Source: Thiodiazotropha sp037382205
Lineage (GTDB): Bacteria > Pseudomonadota > Gammaproteobacteria > Chromatiales > Chromatiaceae
DNA: 34,087 nucleotides
Assembly: GCA_037382205.1 (NCBI GenBank)
Contig: JARRQD010000077.1
Location: 1-34,087 of the forward strand
Direction: 5' to 3'
Of the stretch, positions 22,389 through 30,761 are shown in pieces. Positions within the stretch are counted from its first letter, which is position 1. Each line of letters begins with the position of its first letter. Made by a program: the position numbers and the translations under genes. The notes under the pieces are model-generated. The model was not told where the DNA came from and ran no database searches. It was given only the letters and a program-made list of their open reading frames with translations.

Positions 22389-23561
22389 ATGAGAAATAAA
22401 ATTTCACTCATATTGAGCAGTACAGCGCTAACCGCATTTTCAGTCTCTGCCCAGGCAGTTTCGTGGGAGTCAGGAGATTGGAAACTGGGTCTAACGGGCA
22501 ATGTAAATGCACATTATGTGTATACCACGTGTGATGCCGGCGATCTTCAAAGTGGTGGCACTACTTTGACAAGTCTTCAGTGCGCAGGGGCAGTCGATGA
22601 AGATGGTAATCCAGACGATGTTTCTTCAGTACAGAATGGTCTTTTACCTGCCGCATTAGTTTTCAGTGCAGGCACCAATCAGGATGGCTACGACCTGAAC
22701 GCAACGATTGGCGTCTATTATGGCACGAACAGTAACGAGGCTTTAGGCTTCTCTACTGTTGATGCCCGGCAGATTTTCCTGACCTTTGGTAATGAGGGAA
22801 TGGGAAGTTTTAAATTCGGCCGAGACTTTGGCCTGTTTGGCTTCGATGCCATTATCGCCGATATGTCACTGATCGGAATTGGCGCGGGCTTTACGCCAGC
22901 GGAACCGGGGCACACCACTTTGGGTGGTTTGGGTTACGGCTATGTTTATGTCGATCGTCTTACGCAGATCAACTACACAACACCATCGTTGAATGGAGTG
23001 ACCGGCACCATTGGTATCTTTCAACCAATGGATGCCAACGGCGGCGAAAGCGGGAGTAACCCAGGTTTCCATGGCAAAGTCGCTTATGGTTGGAAAGGCT
23101 CTGTTCCAGGAAGTGTCTCTGCAACCTTCCTGACACAGGACATCATCACTGATGCCGGTACATCTGAATCAATTACCGCATTCGATGTGTTCGGTAAAGT
23201 CGACGTCGGTGACATTGGTGTGGCAGCTTCATTCTTCAGCGGTGAAGGTATGAGCACACTGGCGCTTGGTGGTTTGGTACTGCCTGGTTTCAGTGCAGCA
23301 GATGGAACTCCGGAAGAGTCACAGGGTTACATGTTGCAGGGTACTTATAAACTAAACAAAACCAAGCTGGGCCTTAACTACTCGTTCAGTGAGAGCGATG
23401 AACTTGTCGACGTTGAAAACACCCGCATCACGGTTGGTGCCTACCACGGCCTGACCAAAAATCTGACACTGCTTGCTGAGTTCTCTTCATTGGAAAGTGA
23501 ACTGTCTGCCGGATCAGACAAATCAAACAGCTTTAATGTCGGCGCCTTCATGTCATTTTAA
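22389..23561 (+). CDS. Outer-membrane porin
   Basis: A 390-residue beta-barrel. ATG 22389 gives a clean signal peptide (ISLILSSTALTAFSVSAQA), and GGAGAAGAG lies upstream. The mature chain alternates hydrophobic and polar residues and carries typical Gram-negative porin signatures: WKLGLTGNVNAHYVYT at the start, DARQIFLTFGNEGMGSFKFGRDFGLFG in the middle, and a last strand NSFNVGAFMSF ending in Phe for BAM recognition. An early loop has two cysteines (TTCDAGDL and SLQCAGAV), probably a surface disulfide, which is unusual for porins. It lies downstream of formate dehydrogenase with a possible sigma-54 promoter of its own and may admit substrates for the pathway. A strong terminator follows. Confidence 0.85.
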   Translation: MRNKISLILSSTALTAFSVSAQAVSWESGDWKLGLTGNVNAHYVYTTCDAGDLQSGGTTLTSLQCAGAVDEDGNPDDVSSVQNGLLPAALVFSAGTNQDGYDLNATIGVYYGTNSNEALGFSTVDARQIFLTFGNEGMGSFKFGRDFGLFGFDAIIADMSLIGIGAGFTPAEPGHTTLGGLGYGYVYVDRLTQINYTTPSLNGVTGTIGIFQPMDANGGESGSNPGFHGKVAYGWKGSVPGSVSATFLTQDIITDAGTSESITAFDVFGKVDVGDIGVAASFFSGEGMSTLALGGLVLPGFSAADGTPEESQGYMLQGTYKLNKTKLGLNYSFSESDELVDVENTRITVGAYHGLTKNLTLLAEFSSLESELSAGSDKSNSFNVGAFMSF

Positions 23562-23622
23562 GTAAGCGATCAAATAGTGCCGATTGAATAGATCACAAAC
23601 TATTCAGTTCCTCCACCCTTAA

Positions 23623-23666
23623 TGCCCACCTCATGACTTTCCCCAAGTCATGAAGGGCATTTTTTT
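23623..23666 (+). terminator. Rho-independent terminator after the porin
   Basis: The stem pairs TGCCC (23623-23627) and CATGACTT (23632-23639) with AAGTCATG (23645-23652) and GGGCA (23655-23659), with a small internal loop and a five-base loop, then seven T (23660-23666). A convincing intrinsic terminator for the plus strand. Confidence 0.9.
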
Positions 23667-23727
23667 GTCTGATAAAAGTCCTTGATTTAAGTAGCAGATC
23701 TATTTCACTGGATTTTGTAGTGCCGTC

Positions 23728-24570
23728 TTAATAAGAGATCTCAGAAACATCTGCAGCTTGCTGAATGGCCCAAGCAACATCCGCCGCTTGCCGGTTCTGC
23801 CAGACATCATGAACACGAAACAGATTCACCCCAGCCATCACACCGAGTGCCGTACAACTACAGGTCGCCGCAACCAGTTGTCTGGGATCATCGACATCAC
23901 AAACTGAACCCATGAATCTTTTGCGACTGACACCCAACATCAGCGGATACCCCAAGGCCTTGATCTGTTTCAGGTTGGCAAGAAGCTTGAGATTATGTGC
24001 TCTTCTCTTACCAAAGCCGATACCTGGATCAAGCACTATCCGATCTTTTGATACCCCGGCCTTGATCGCCGCTTCAATCCTGCTTTCCAGAAATGACACC
24101 ACCTCCGATAGCACATCCTGGTAAATTGGCGCCTGTTGCATCGTCTCCGGGCTGCCTTGCATATGCATCAAGACAATGGGCGCACCGGTTGAGGCAGCAA
24201 CCGACAGCATCTGTGGATCATCTCTTCCGGCAGAGACATCGTTGATCAGCGTTGCGCCGTGAGCAATTGCCTGAGAAGCCACTTCACTCAGTCGAGTATC
24301 AATGCTGATTGGATAGTTTTCAGGCAGACGACCACGTAACTCAGTTATGACTTCAAGCACCCGTTCTAACTGCATGGACGCACAGACTTTTTGGGCACCT
24401 GGTCTGGTCGATTCTCCTCCGATATCGATGATATCAGCTCCCTCATTCACCATCTCCAGGCCACGCTCTACAGCCTGAGTCCTGTTATAGCAGCCTCCAT
24501 CCGAAAAACTGTCCGGGGTGAGATTTAGAATACCCATGATTTGTGGGCTTGAAAACTCTTTTCTGAACAT
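23728..24570 (-). CDS. folP: Dihydropteroate synthase
   Basis: A 280-residue TIM-barrel enzyme joining p-aminobenzoate to a dihydropterin in folate synthesis. Visible motifs are QIMGILNLTPDSFSDGG near the start, ADIIDIGGESTRPGA, ISIDTRLSEVASQAI, LINDVSAGRDDP, IVLDPGIGFGKR, and LGVSRKRFMGS with RVHDV near the end. All are canonical for FolP. It is convergent with the porin and divergent from the sigma-54 activator. In most Gammaproteobacteria folP sits between ftsH and glmM; here neither neighbour is present. It could be a relocated or second copy. A DmrB-like pterin reductase gene lies about 3 kb away, so a role in methanopterin rather than folate synthesis is possible but unproven. Confidence 0.9.
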   Translation of the reverse strand: MFRKEFSSPQIMGILNLTPDSFSDGGCYNRTQAVERGLEMVNEGADIIDIGGESTRPGAQKVCASMQLERVLEVITELRGRLPENYPISIDTRLSEVASQAIAHGATLINDVSAGRDDPQMLSVAASTGAPIVLMHMQGSPETMQQAPIYQDVLSEVVSFLESRIEAAIKAGVSKDRIVLDPGIGFGKRRAHNLKLLANLKQIKALGYPLMLGVSRKRFMGSVCDVDDPRQLVAATCSCTALGVMAGVNLFRVHDVWQNRQAADVAWAIQQAADVSEISY

Positions 24571-24583
24571 AGGGTTAACCCTA
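24570..24583. promoter_or_regulatory. Perfect 14-bp palindrome abutting the folP start
   Basis: TAGGGTTAACCCTA overlaps the first base of the folP start codon and covers its ribosome-binding region. A repressor operator or translational hairpin is possible; palindromes of this size also occur by chance. Confidence 0.3.
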
Positions 24584-24734
24584 ATTTAATCGTGTTTTAC
24601 ATTTGTCTATTTGGGCTACTTGTCATACACTTGTGTTGCCAGTGAATAGATGCATTCATTGTGCTTATCAAAATAATAAATACCTCATTATGGAAAGATG
24701 ACATGTACTTTATACCAACCTTTAGGAGAGCCTT

Positions 24735-26699
24735 GTGGAGAGTTCCATCCTACCCCAGGATATCATCAGTCATGAAGAGCTTGTGCGGGCAGCCTTGAGC
24801 GGCAGCCATCTGGTTCAATCCTCAGAAATTGATGACATTACTCTCCGCTCCTGGCGCCGCTGTACAGAAGAACATGGCCTCGATCCAGGCACCTCTCCCG
24901 ATCCAGTCATTATCAATCGCCAAGATCTGCGTGAGCGGTTGCACAAGTATGAGCGACTACTGGATATCGCCCGGGTTGAGATGACCGATCTCTATCAACA
25001 GCTGGCGGGCTCAGGTCATGCGATCATGCTCACCGATAAGGATGGGATACTGCTAAACTTCATCGGCGATCCACAATTTACCGATGCGGCTGCCCATGCT
25101 GGTATGCAACTGGGTGCCGTCTGGAGTGAATCTGTGCAGGGCACCAATGGGATGGGCACCTGTTTGATTGAACAGAAGCCTCTGGTGATCCATAAGCAGT
25201 CCCATTTCTTTGCCCGCAACGCCAGTCTGACCTGCTCTGCTGCACCGATCTTTGATCCTCACGGTGAGATTCTAGCGGTACTCGATGCTTCCAGCGAATC
25301 AAAAATGGCTCAACAGCATACCATGGTGTTGTTGAACATGTCGGCCCAGGTGATCGAGAACCGAGTCTTCTTCTGTGCCATGAAAGAGGCCTTTGTACTG
25401 CGCTTTCACTCCCGTTCCGAATTCATCAGCACTCTGGGTGAAGGCGCCATTGCCTTCAACGCTGAGGGTGAAATTCAGGCGATCAATCGAAGCGCCATGT
25501 TTCAGCTCAACTTAGATTCGCCGCAAGAGATTGTCGGACATCATATCCAACAACACTTTACCACCTCCCTCACCTTGCTGCTCAAACAGGCAAACTCCCA
25601 TGCCTTTCCAATTCGTGAGACCCAGCATGGTAAACGTTTCTTTGCCACGCTTCAGTTACCAGAGAAAGGTTGTCGCAGTCACCGCCATGTAGCTCCCTGG
25701 GAAAGCAAAGCTAAGAACGCTCAACGAATAAATACAGAGGGGCCTGGGGCGGAAGCTCTGAATGCGCTGCACTTCAATGAACCCCGCATGGCGCGCAACG
25801 TAAAAACCGCCATCAAGCTGATTGAAAGAGATATCCCCTGCATGCTGTTTGGAGAGACCGGCACCGGCAAAGAGATGTTTGCACGCGCATTACATAAAGC
25901 CAGCTCTCGCTACAACAATGCCTTTGTGGCGGTGAATTGCGCCTCGTTACCTGAAAGCTTGATCGAGAGCGAGCTGTTTGGCTACAAGGCCGGCGCTTTT
26001 ACCGGCGCCAACCGTGAAGGCAGTCGAGGTAAGGTCCTTCAGGCTGATGGGGGCACCCTATTTCTGGATGAGATCGGTGATATGCCGCTGCATCTCCAAG
26101 CCCGTCTACTGCGAGTATTGGAGGAACGTGAGGTTACCCCCCTAGGCGGAGAGAAACCGGTTAAGGTCTCGATCAAACTGGTCAGTGCCACCCACCATGA
26201 CATACATAGCATGGTGGAAGAAGGAACCTTCCGTGAAGATCTATACTATCGGTTGCATGGCCTATCACTCACCATGCCAGCGCTGCGGGATCGTACCGAT
26301 AAGGCCGATTTGATCAAACATATCGGTCAACGAGAAACCCTCACCAAAGAACCTTTGAATTGGGACCCCGAAGCACTGAAAATTCTTGAGAATTTCCGCT
26401 GGCCCGGGAACATCAGGCAGTTAAGGAATGTCATGCGCACTGTAACTGCGTTATGTGAAGAGAATACAGTTACCGTTGACGACCTACCGGATGAAGTTCG
26501 GGAAACGGCTTTCTACGATGAACTCTCTGAGGGTTCCGAAGCACCACTGAACGCACTGGCGATCGCTGAACGGGATGCCTTGTTGGTCGAACTTGAAGAG
26601 ATGCATTGGAATATCAGTCGAGTTGCCAAAAAACTCGACCTGAGCCGAAACACCCTCTACCGGCGGATGAAACGGTTTGGTATCTCACCCCCCAGATAG
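24735..26699 (+). CDS. AcoR-type sigma-54-dependent transcriptional activator
   Basis: A 654-residue bacterial enhancer-binding protein. GTG 24735 follows AGGAG by six bases. Residues about 1-200 hold the AcoR N-terminal region with a GAF-like domain (RSWRRCTEEHGLDP; WSESVQGTNGMGTCL; TCSAAPIFDPHGEILAVLDAS), then a PAS-like segment (about 235-320). The AAA+ domain has Walker A GETGTGKE (about 373), the sigma-54 contact loop GAFTGA (about 420), Walker B TLFLDEIGD and arginine-finger region REDLYYRL. The C-terminus is a Fis-type HTH (NISRVAKKLDLSRNTLYRRMK). The family controls alcohol, acetoin and methanol-type catabolic operons in response to small effectors. With several sigma-54 promoters in this window it is the obvious candidate regulator; ligand and DNA site are unknown. 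Confidence 0.9.
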   Translation: MESSILPQDIISHEELVRAALSGSHLVQSSEIDDITLRSWRRCTEEHGLDPGTSPDPVIINRQDLRERLHKYERLLDIARVEMTDLYQQLAGSGHAIMLTDKDGILLNFIGDPQFTDAAAHAGMQLGAVWSESVQGTNGMGTCLIEQKPLVIHKQSHFFARNASLTCSAAPIFDPHGEILAVLDASSESKMAQQHTMVLLNMSAQVIENRVFFCAMKEAFVLRFHSRSEFISTLGEGAIAFNAEGEIQAINRSAMFQLNLDSPQEIVGHHIQQHFTTSLTLLLKQANSHAFPIRETQHGKRFFATLQLPEKGCRSHRHVAPWESKAKNAQRINTEGPGAEALNALHFNEPRMARNVKTAIKLIERDIPCMLFGETGTGKEMFARALHKASSRYNNAFVAVNCASLPESLIESELFGYKAGAFTGANREGSRGKVLQADGGTLFLDEIGDMPLHLQARLLRVLEEREVTPLGGEKPVKVSIKLVSATHHDIHSMVEEGTFREDLYYRLHGLSLTMPALRDRTDKADLIKHIGQRETLTKEPLNWDPEALKILENFRWPGNIRQLRNVMRTVTALCEENTVTVDDLPDEVRETAFYDELSEGSEAPLNALAIAERDALLVELEEMHWNISRVAKKLDLSRNTLYRRMKRFGISPPR

Positions 26700-26872
26700 C
26701 ATTTGACAAATATCAAGAGATTCTCGTTGACGATTTTCATCTCTTAAAAACCAATCGGACAGCCATCGTTTCGACAGGACGAAATAAACCAAATCTCTCG
26801 CGCTGAACCTCTCAAATAATCCTACACTGAGTATCAAATCGGGTCGGGGCTGAACCCCGACCACCAATATAC
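26700..26872. other. Gap between the activator and the RTX remnant, with a GC-rich hairpin
   Basis: The only clear structure is a perfect stem GGTCGGGG (26842-26849), loop CTGAA, CCCCGACC (26855-26862). It lacks a T-run but lies between convergent coding sequences, so it may act as a two-way terminator. Confidence 0.45.
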
Positions 26873-27764
26873 CTATTTCGCTGAAATCAAATTGAGCGGA
26901 AAGCAGTTCCCACCAAGATTTGCCCCATCTCCACTGAACAGACTGAGTGGATCAAAAGGATTTAGCATGTTGCTCGAGATTTCCTGACTTTGCTCTTGAG
27001 GTGAATTTTCAGCGCTTTGAAAAGCGTATAAAGACTCATCATCATCAGTTTTTACTACCACATCACCTGAGTCACAACCTGGAGGGACAACACGATCAGT
27101 AGTACCGACGACTAGACGATCAGCACCACTCCCTCCCCAATAGCTATCTTCTCCAGCATAGCCTCTAAGGGTATAGTTACCACTGCCACCAATTAGCTTA
27201 TCAGCCCCAAAATCACCTGTAAGATTATCGTTACCTGCGCCACCGGAAATATTTTCACTCCCTGAGCCACCAAAAATAACATCATCACCAAAACCACCCT
27301 CGATATTGATACTCTTCTCCGGCCCACAAAGTTGATGACCGGTACCGTGATATTGTCGTTATAAGCAGCTCTAAGGTGGCTGCCGCGTTCTCGGCATTCA
27401 GGCTGAAATACCAATTCTTTCGTTCCCTGGAAGAAGCCGTTATCTTCTATCCAGGCTGGTATGGTCTGCTGTCTGAACAACCCACTGTCTGTAGCACGGC
27501 GCCTCAATGCCTTCTCCCTGGGTTCTCCTTCTCTCCTTCCAGAAACCGCCTGCTGATCATATGCTCCATCTCCAACAAATCTTGATGTTGCGGCGCGTTG
27601 GTATAATGAAATCGGCTTTTGTCCCAGGGCATGGTAGTGTTATCAGTACTATTAATGAGAGAAACTAGGCCGCTATTGGCACCCACCCAAATAGCGATAG
27701 TGTTGGCCCCATAATTGCCTACACTCACAAGGATCTTCAAGCGACAATCCAAAGACGGGGACAA
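26873..27764 (-). pseudogene. Broken RTX (haemolysin-type calcium-binding) protein gene
   Basis: Coding sequence on the minus strand is spread over three frames. From 27764 to 27504 it reads to SRRFLEGEKENPGRRH and stops. From 27507 a second frame gives TDSGLFRQQTIPAWIEDNG and FQGTKELVFQPECRERG down to AYNDNITVP. A third frame from about 27340 to 26873 gives GGFGDDVIFGGSGSEN, ISGGAGNDNLTGDFGADKL and GGSGADRL, which are glycine-rich nonapeptide repeats (GGxGxDxLx) that bind calcium in secreted RTX proteins. At least two frameshifts separate the parts. No start or signal is visible, and the 5' end abuts the DmrB-like gene, so the gene is probably truncated as well. RTX repeats bind calcium and might bind lanthanides, but nothing here shows that. 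Confidence 0.7.
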
Positions 27765-27765
27765 T

Positions 27766-28296
27766 ATGGCGAAATATGACCGGCCAAGAGAAGCTTGGGC
27801 TATTACCGGTTCAGGGCACTACCTCAAAGAGTCACTGGCACTGGCGGAACAACGCCCGGAAGTTGATCTGTTTCTTACCAAGGCGGCCGCCGAGGTGTTA
27901 CCGATGTATGACATTGATCTGCAACTGTTGCGTGAACGGTTCACCTGTTTTCGGGATACCACGGCCAGCGCATCACCCGTTGGTCTGTTTTATCAGGGCC
28001 GATATGATCGACTGATCATTGCCCCAGCCACTTCCAATACTGTAGCGAAAATGGTTTGGGGTATCGCCGATACGCTGGTGACCAATATCTACGCCCAGGC
28101 TGGAAAATGCCGCATACCAAGTATTGTTTTCGCCTGTGATACCGAGCCGGAAATGGTCACAGAAGCGCCCGGTGGGGAGGTTCCTGTCTACCCGAGAAAG
28201 ATCGACCTGGAGAATGTCACTCGATTGAAGTCATTTGAGCTCACCAGGGTGGTCACCAGCTTCAATCAACTGGTTACCGCATTGGACGAACATTAA
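27766..28296 (+). CDS. Flavoprotein of the DmrB/AfpA family (possible dihydromethanopterin reductase)
   Basis: A 176-residue flavodoxin-like-fold protein. ATG 27766 is chosen over the ATG at 27715 because the family starts near AWAITGSGHYLKES. The FMN-binding block reads LIIAPATSNTVAKMVWGIADTLVTN, then NIYAQAGKCRIPSIVFACD, typical of the flavoprotein (UbiX/Dfp/DmrB) superfamily. The best match in memory is archaeoflavoprotein AfpA and bacterial DmrB, which reduces dihydromethanopterin. Such genes follow H4MPT-linked formaldehyde oxidation genes in methylotrophs, which would fit XoxF and formate dehydrogenase here. No other H4MPT genes (fae, mtdB, mch, ftr/fhc) are in the window, so the role is inferred. 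It has no obvious promoter of its own class; it is divergent from the RTX remnant. Confidence 0.65.
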   Translation: MAKYDRPREAWAITGSGHYLKESLALAEQRPEVDLFLTKAAAEVLPMYDIDLQLLRERFTCFRDTTASASPVGLFYQGRYDRLIIAPATSNTVAKMVWGIADTLVTNIYAQAGKCRIPSIVFACDTEPEMVTEAPGGEVPVYPRKIDLENVTRLKSFELTRVVTSFNQLVTALDEH

Positions 28297-28448
28297 CCCA
28301 GCAACGGCATACCTCGAACATTTTTTCTCCCCGCAAAGAGGTGTTAATCACTGTAAATACTCATAAAAAACCAATAATATCAGAAGAGTGCAGAGGGAAA
28401 TCTGGGATCTATTCGCGCTGAAATCGTCAAACAGCATAGGACACCACA

Positions 28449-29393
28449 CTAGCGCCCCTTTGCGGCAAAGTCAGATCGGTTTTCCAGCTTTGTGACGCCA
28501 TTGTCCAAAACCAACTGCTCTAATAGATCGATGAACTTTTTCTGATAACGGCGCAGATATTTGTCTTTGTGGTAGGCAACCCAGGTTGTCTCCCAGGGCA
28601 ACATGTGGCTCAGATCCCTTGTTTCCAGATCTCGATCCTGTTCCGCGGAGTAGGCCATACTGGCGATCATGCCAATCCCCATACCCTCACGCACATAGGT
28701 CTTGATCACATCGGTATCAGCTGCAGTCAGCACCACATTGGGCTGCAGTCCTGCGCGGGCAAAGGTAGTCTGCATATGATTGGCGCCTGTAAAACCAAAG
28801 GTATAGGTAATCAGGGGATAGTTGCAGATTTGCTCCAGAGAGAGGGGTTTTTCAGACAATACCGGATGACCCTTTAAGGCGATCAAACTCCGATTCCAGC
28901 GATAACAGGGAATTGCCGTGAGGGAAGAGTGTTCGCCCAGCTCCTCGGTACAGATTGAAAAATCGACCCGATCGGTAGCAGCCAGCTCAACCAGTTGTTG
29001 AGGTGTTCCCTGATTTATCTGGAGATTCACTTGGGGAAAAATTTTGCGAAAGGCTCTGATAACAGTGGGCAGAACATAGCAGGCTTGAGCATGGGTGGTG
29101 CCAATGCGCAACAAGCCACTGCCCTCCTCCACATGCTCCCGACCAACATCAAGAATATTTTCGCGAATCGCCAGCGCCTGACGTGCATAGCCAAGAACCT
29201 CCTCACCAGCTGCCGTCAGGCCGATCAAACGCTTACCTTTGCGCATGAACAGTTGGGTGCCCAACTCCTGCTCCAGCTGGGCTAGATGTTGGGAGACTGC
29301 CGATTGCACCAAAAACAACTGTTTGGCTGCGAGCGTGACATTAAAGCCCGACGCCTCCAGCGCAACCAGGGAGTTTAATTGCCTCAGTTCCAT
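28449..29393 (-). CDS. cysB: LysR-family regulator, CysB-like
   Basis: A 314-residue LysR regulator. The N-terminal HTH reads MELRQLNSLVALEASGFN with AAKQLFLVQSAVSQHLAQLE, and the effector domain begins LLRIGTTHAQACYVLP. CysB-specific features are TTHAQ (the sulfate/acetylserine pocket threonines), AIPCYRWNRSLIAL, CNYPLITYTFGFTGANHM, and ADTDVIKTYVREGMGIGMIA. CysB activates cysteine and sulfur-assimilation genes when O- or N-acetylserine is present. No cys operon lies in this window, so it probably acts in trans. Its C-terminus diverges from E. coli CysB and extends to FAAKGR. Not linked to the sigma-54 regulon by any site I can see. Confidence 0.82.
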   Translation of the reverse strand: MELRQLNSLVALEASGFNVTLAAKQLFLVQSAVSQHLAQLEQELGTQLFMRKGKRLIGLTAAGEEVLGYARQALAIRENILDVGREHVEEGSGLLRIGTTHAQACYVLPTVIRAFRKIFPQVNLQINQGTPQQLVELAATDRVDFSICTEELGEHSSLTAIPCYRWNRSLIALKGHPVLSEKPLSLEQICNYPLITYTFGFTGANHMQTTFARAGLQPNVVLTAADTDVIKTYVREGMGIGMIASMAYSAEQDRDLETRDLSHMLPWETTWVAYHKDKYLRRYQKKFIDLLEQLVLDNGVTKLENRSDFAAKGR

Positions 29394-29511
29394 ATCTTAT
29401 TTTGTGATAATTTAACTCATTGTACTAATGTAGTCGTTTGACAGCTGTCAGACCAGTGGTTCTGATTATGCAGATTGCCTCATCTTTATATCATGAATAT
29501 TTACTATCACA

Positions 29512-30750
29512 ATGAAAATACTCCACACATCAGATTGGCATTTAGGTCGCTCTCTTTATGGGAAGAAGCGCTATGAGGAGTTTTCAGCCTTTCTGGATTG
29601 GTTGACTCAAACCATCGAAGAGAAAAAAATCGATGCTCTGCTTATTGCCGGTGATCTGTTCGATAGCAGCACACCGAGTAATCGAGCGCAGTCGCTCTAC
29701 TATCGTTTCCTTTGCCGGGTTGCTGCATCCTGCTGCCGTCATGTTGTGGTGATTGCCGGGAACCATGATTCCCCATCATTTCTGAATGCACCAAAGGAAC
29801 TGCTCCGTGCCCTTAATGTGTATGTGGTGGGCGCTATCAACGACAACCTGGAGGAGGAGGTATTTGTTCTTAACACGGATGGTAAGCCTCAGGCCATTGT
29901 CTGTGCTGTACCCTATTTGCGTGACAAGGATATTCGCACGGTGGAACCGGGTGAAACCATTAGTGATAAAAACGCTAAGCTCATTGAAGGCTTAAAACAC
30001 CATTACGCAGAAGTTTGCAGCATAGCCAAACAAAAACGAACGGCGCTTAAAAACACCGGTAATGAGAACATACCCATCGTTGCCATGGGTCATCTCTTCA
30101 CCGCAGGTGGTAAGACGGTTGACGGCGATGGGGTTCGGGAGCTTTATGTCGGCTCTTTGGCGCATGTTGGTATAGATTTTGTCCCCTCATCAGTCGATTA
30201 TGTCGCCCTTGGGCATCTCCATGTGCCTCAAGCAGTCGGCGATGTACCGCATATCCGCTATTGTGGTTCGCCGATCCCAATGGGTTATGGCGAAGCCACT
30301 CAACAAAAGGTGGTTGTACTGATAGAGTTCGATGGCTCTACGCCATCTATCCAAGAGCTCCCCATTCCCTGCTTTCAAAAGCTGGTTCGCATTGTTGGCT
30401 CGCTGGATGATATCCACACAAAGCTGGAAACGCTTAAGCAGCAACAGAGTTCTGCATGGCTTGAGATCGATTACACCGGCAGCGACATCATTAGCAACCT
30501 GCGCGAGAGGCTCAATGAGGTAATGATCGATTCTGCTCTGGAAATCCAACGGATAAAAAATCGGCTTGTCATGGATCGCGTGATCAACTCAGTCGCGGAA
30601 GTGGAAACCCTTGATGATCTGGATACCGGAGAAGTTTTTAACCGCTGTCTGGATGCCTTTGAGGTGCCGGAGGATGAGCGAGAGGAGCTAACGATCTCCT
30701 ATAATGAAATCATCAAGTCTCTCCATGAAGAAGATGTAAACGCCGAATAG
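29512..30750 (+). CDS. sbcD: Exonuclease subunit SbcD (Mre11 family)
   Basis: A 412-residue metallophosphoesterase nuclease. ATG 29512 opens MKILHTSDWHLG, the usual SbcD start. Metal-binding motifs are DWHLG, AGDLFD, GNHDSP, and GHLHVPQ later. The C-terminal capping domain (ITNN-like segment with LEIDYTGSD) follows. With SbcC it forms the SbcCD complex that cuts hairpins and processes blocked DNA ends. It is the first gene of the sbcDC operon, and sbcC starts 12 bases later. No frameshift is visible. Confidence 0.93.
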   Translation: MKILHTSDWHLGRSLYGKKRYEEFSAFLDWLTQTIEEKKIDALLIAGDLFDSSTPSNRAQSLYYRFLCRVAASCCRHVVVIAGNHDSPSFLNAPKELLRALNVYVVGAINDNLEEEVFVLNTDGKPQAIVCAVPYLRDKDIRTVEPGETISDKNAKLIEGLKHHYAEVCSIAKQKRTALKNTGNENIPIVAMGHLFTAGGKTVDGDGVRELYVGSLAHVGIDFVPSSVDYVALGHLHVPQAVGDVPHIRYCGSPIPMGYGEATQQKVVVLIEFDGSTPSIQELPIPCFQKLVRIVGSLDDIHTKLETLKQQQSSAWLEIDYTGSDIISNLRERLNEVMIDSALEIQRIKNRLVMDRVINSVAEVETLDDLDTGEVFNRCLDAFEVPEDEREELTISYNEIIKSLHEEDVNAE

Positions 30751-30761
30751 AGTGGCTGATT

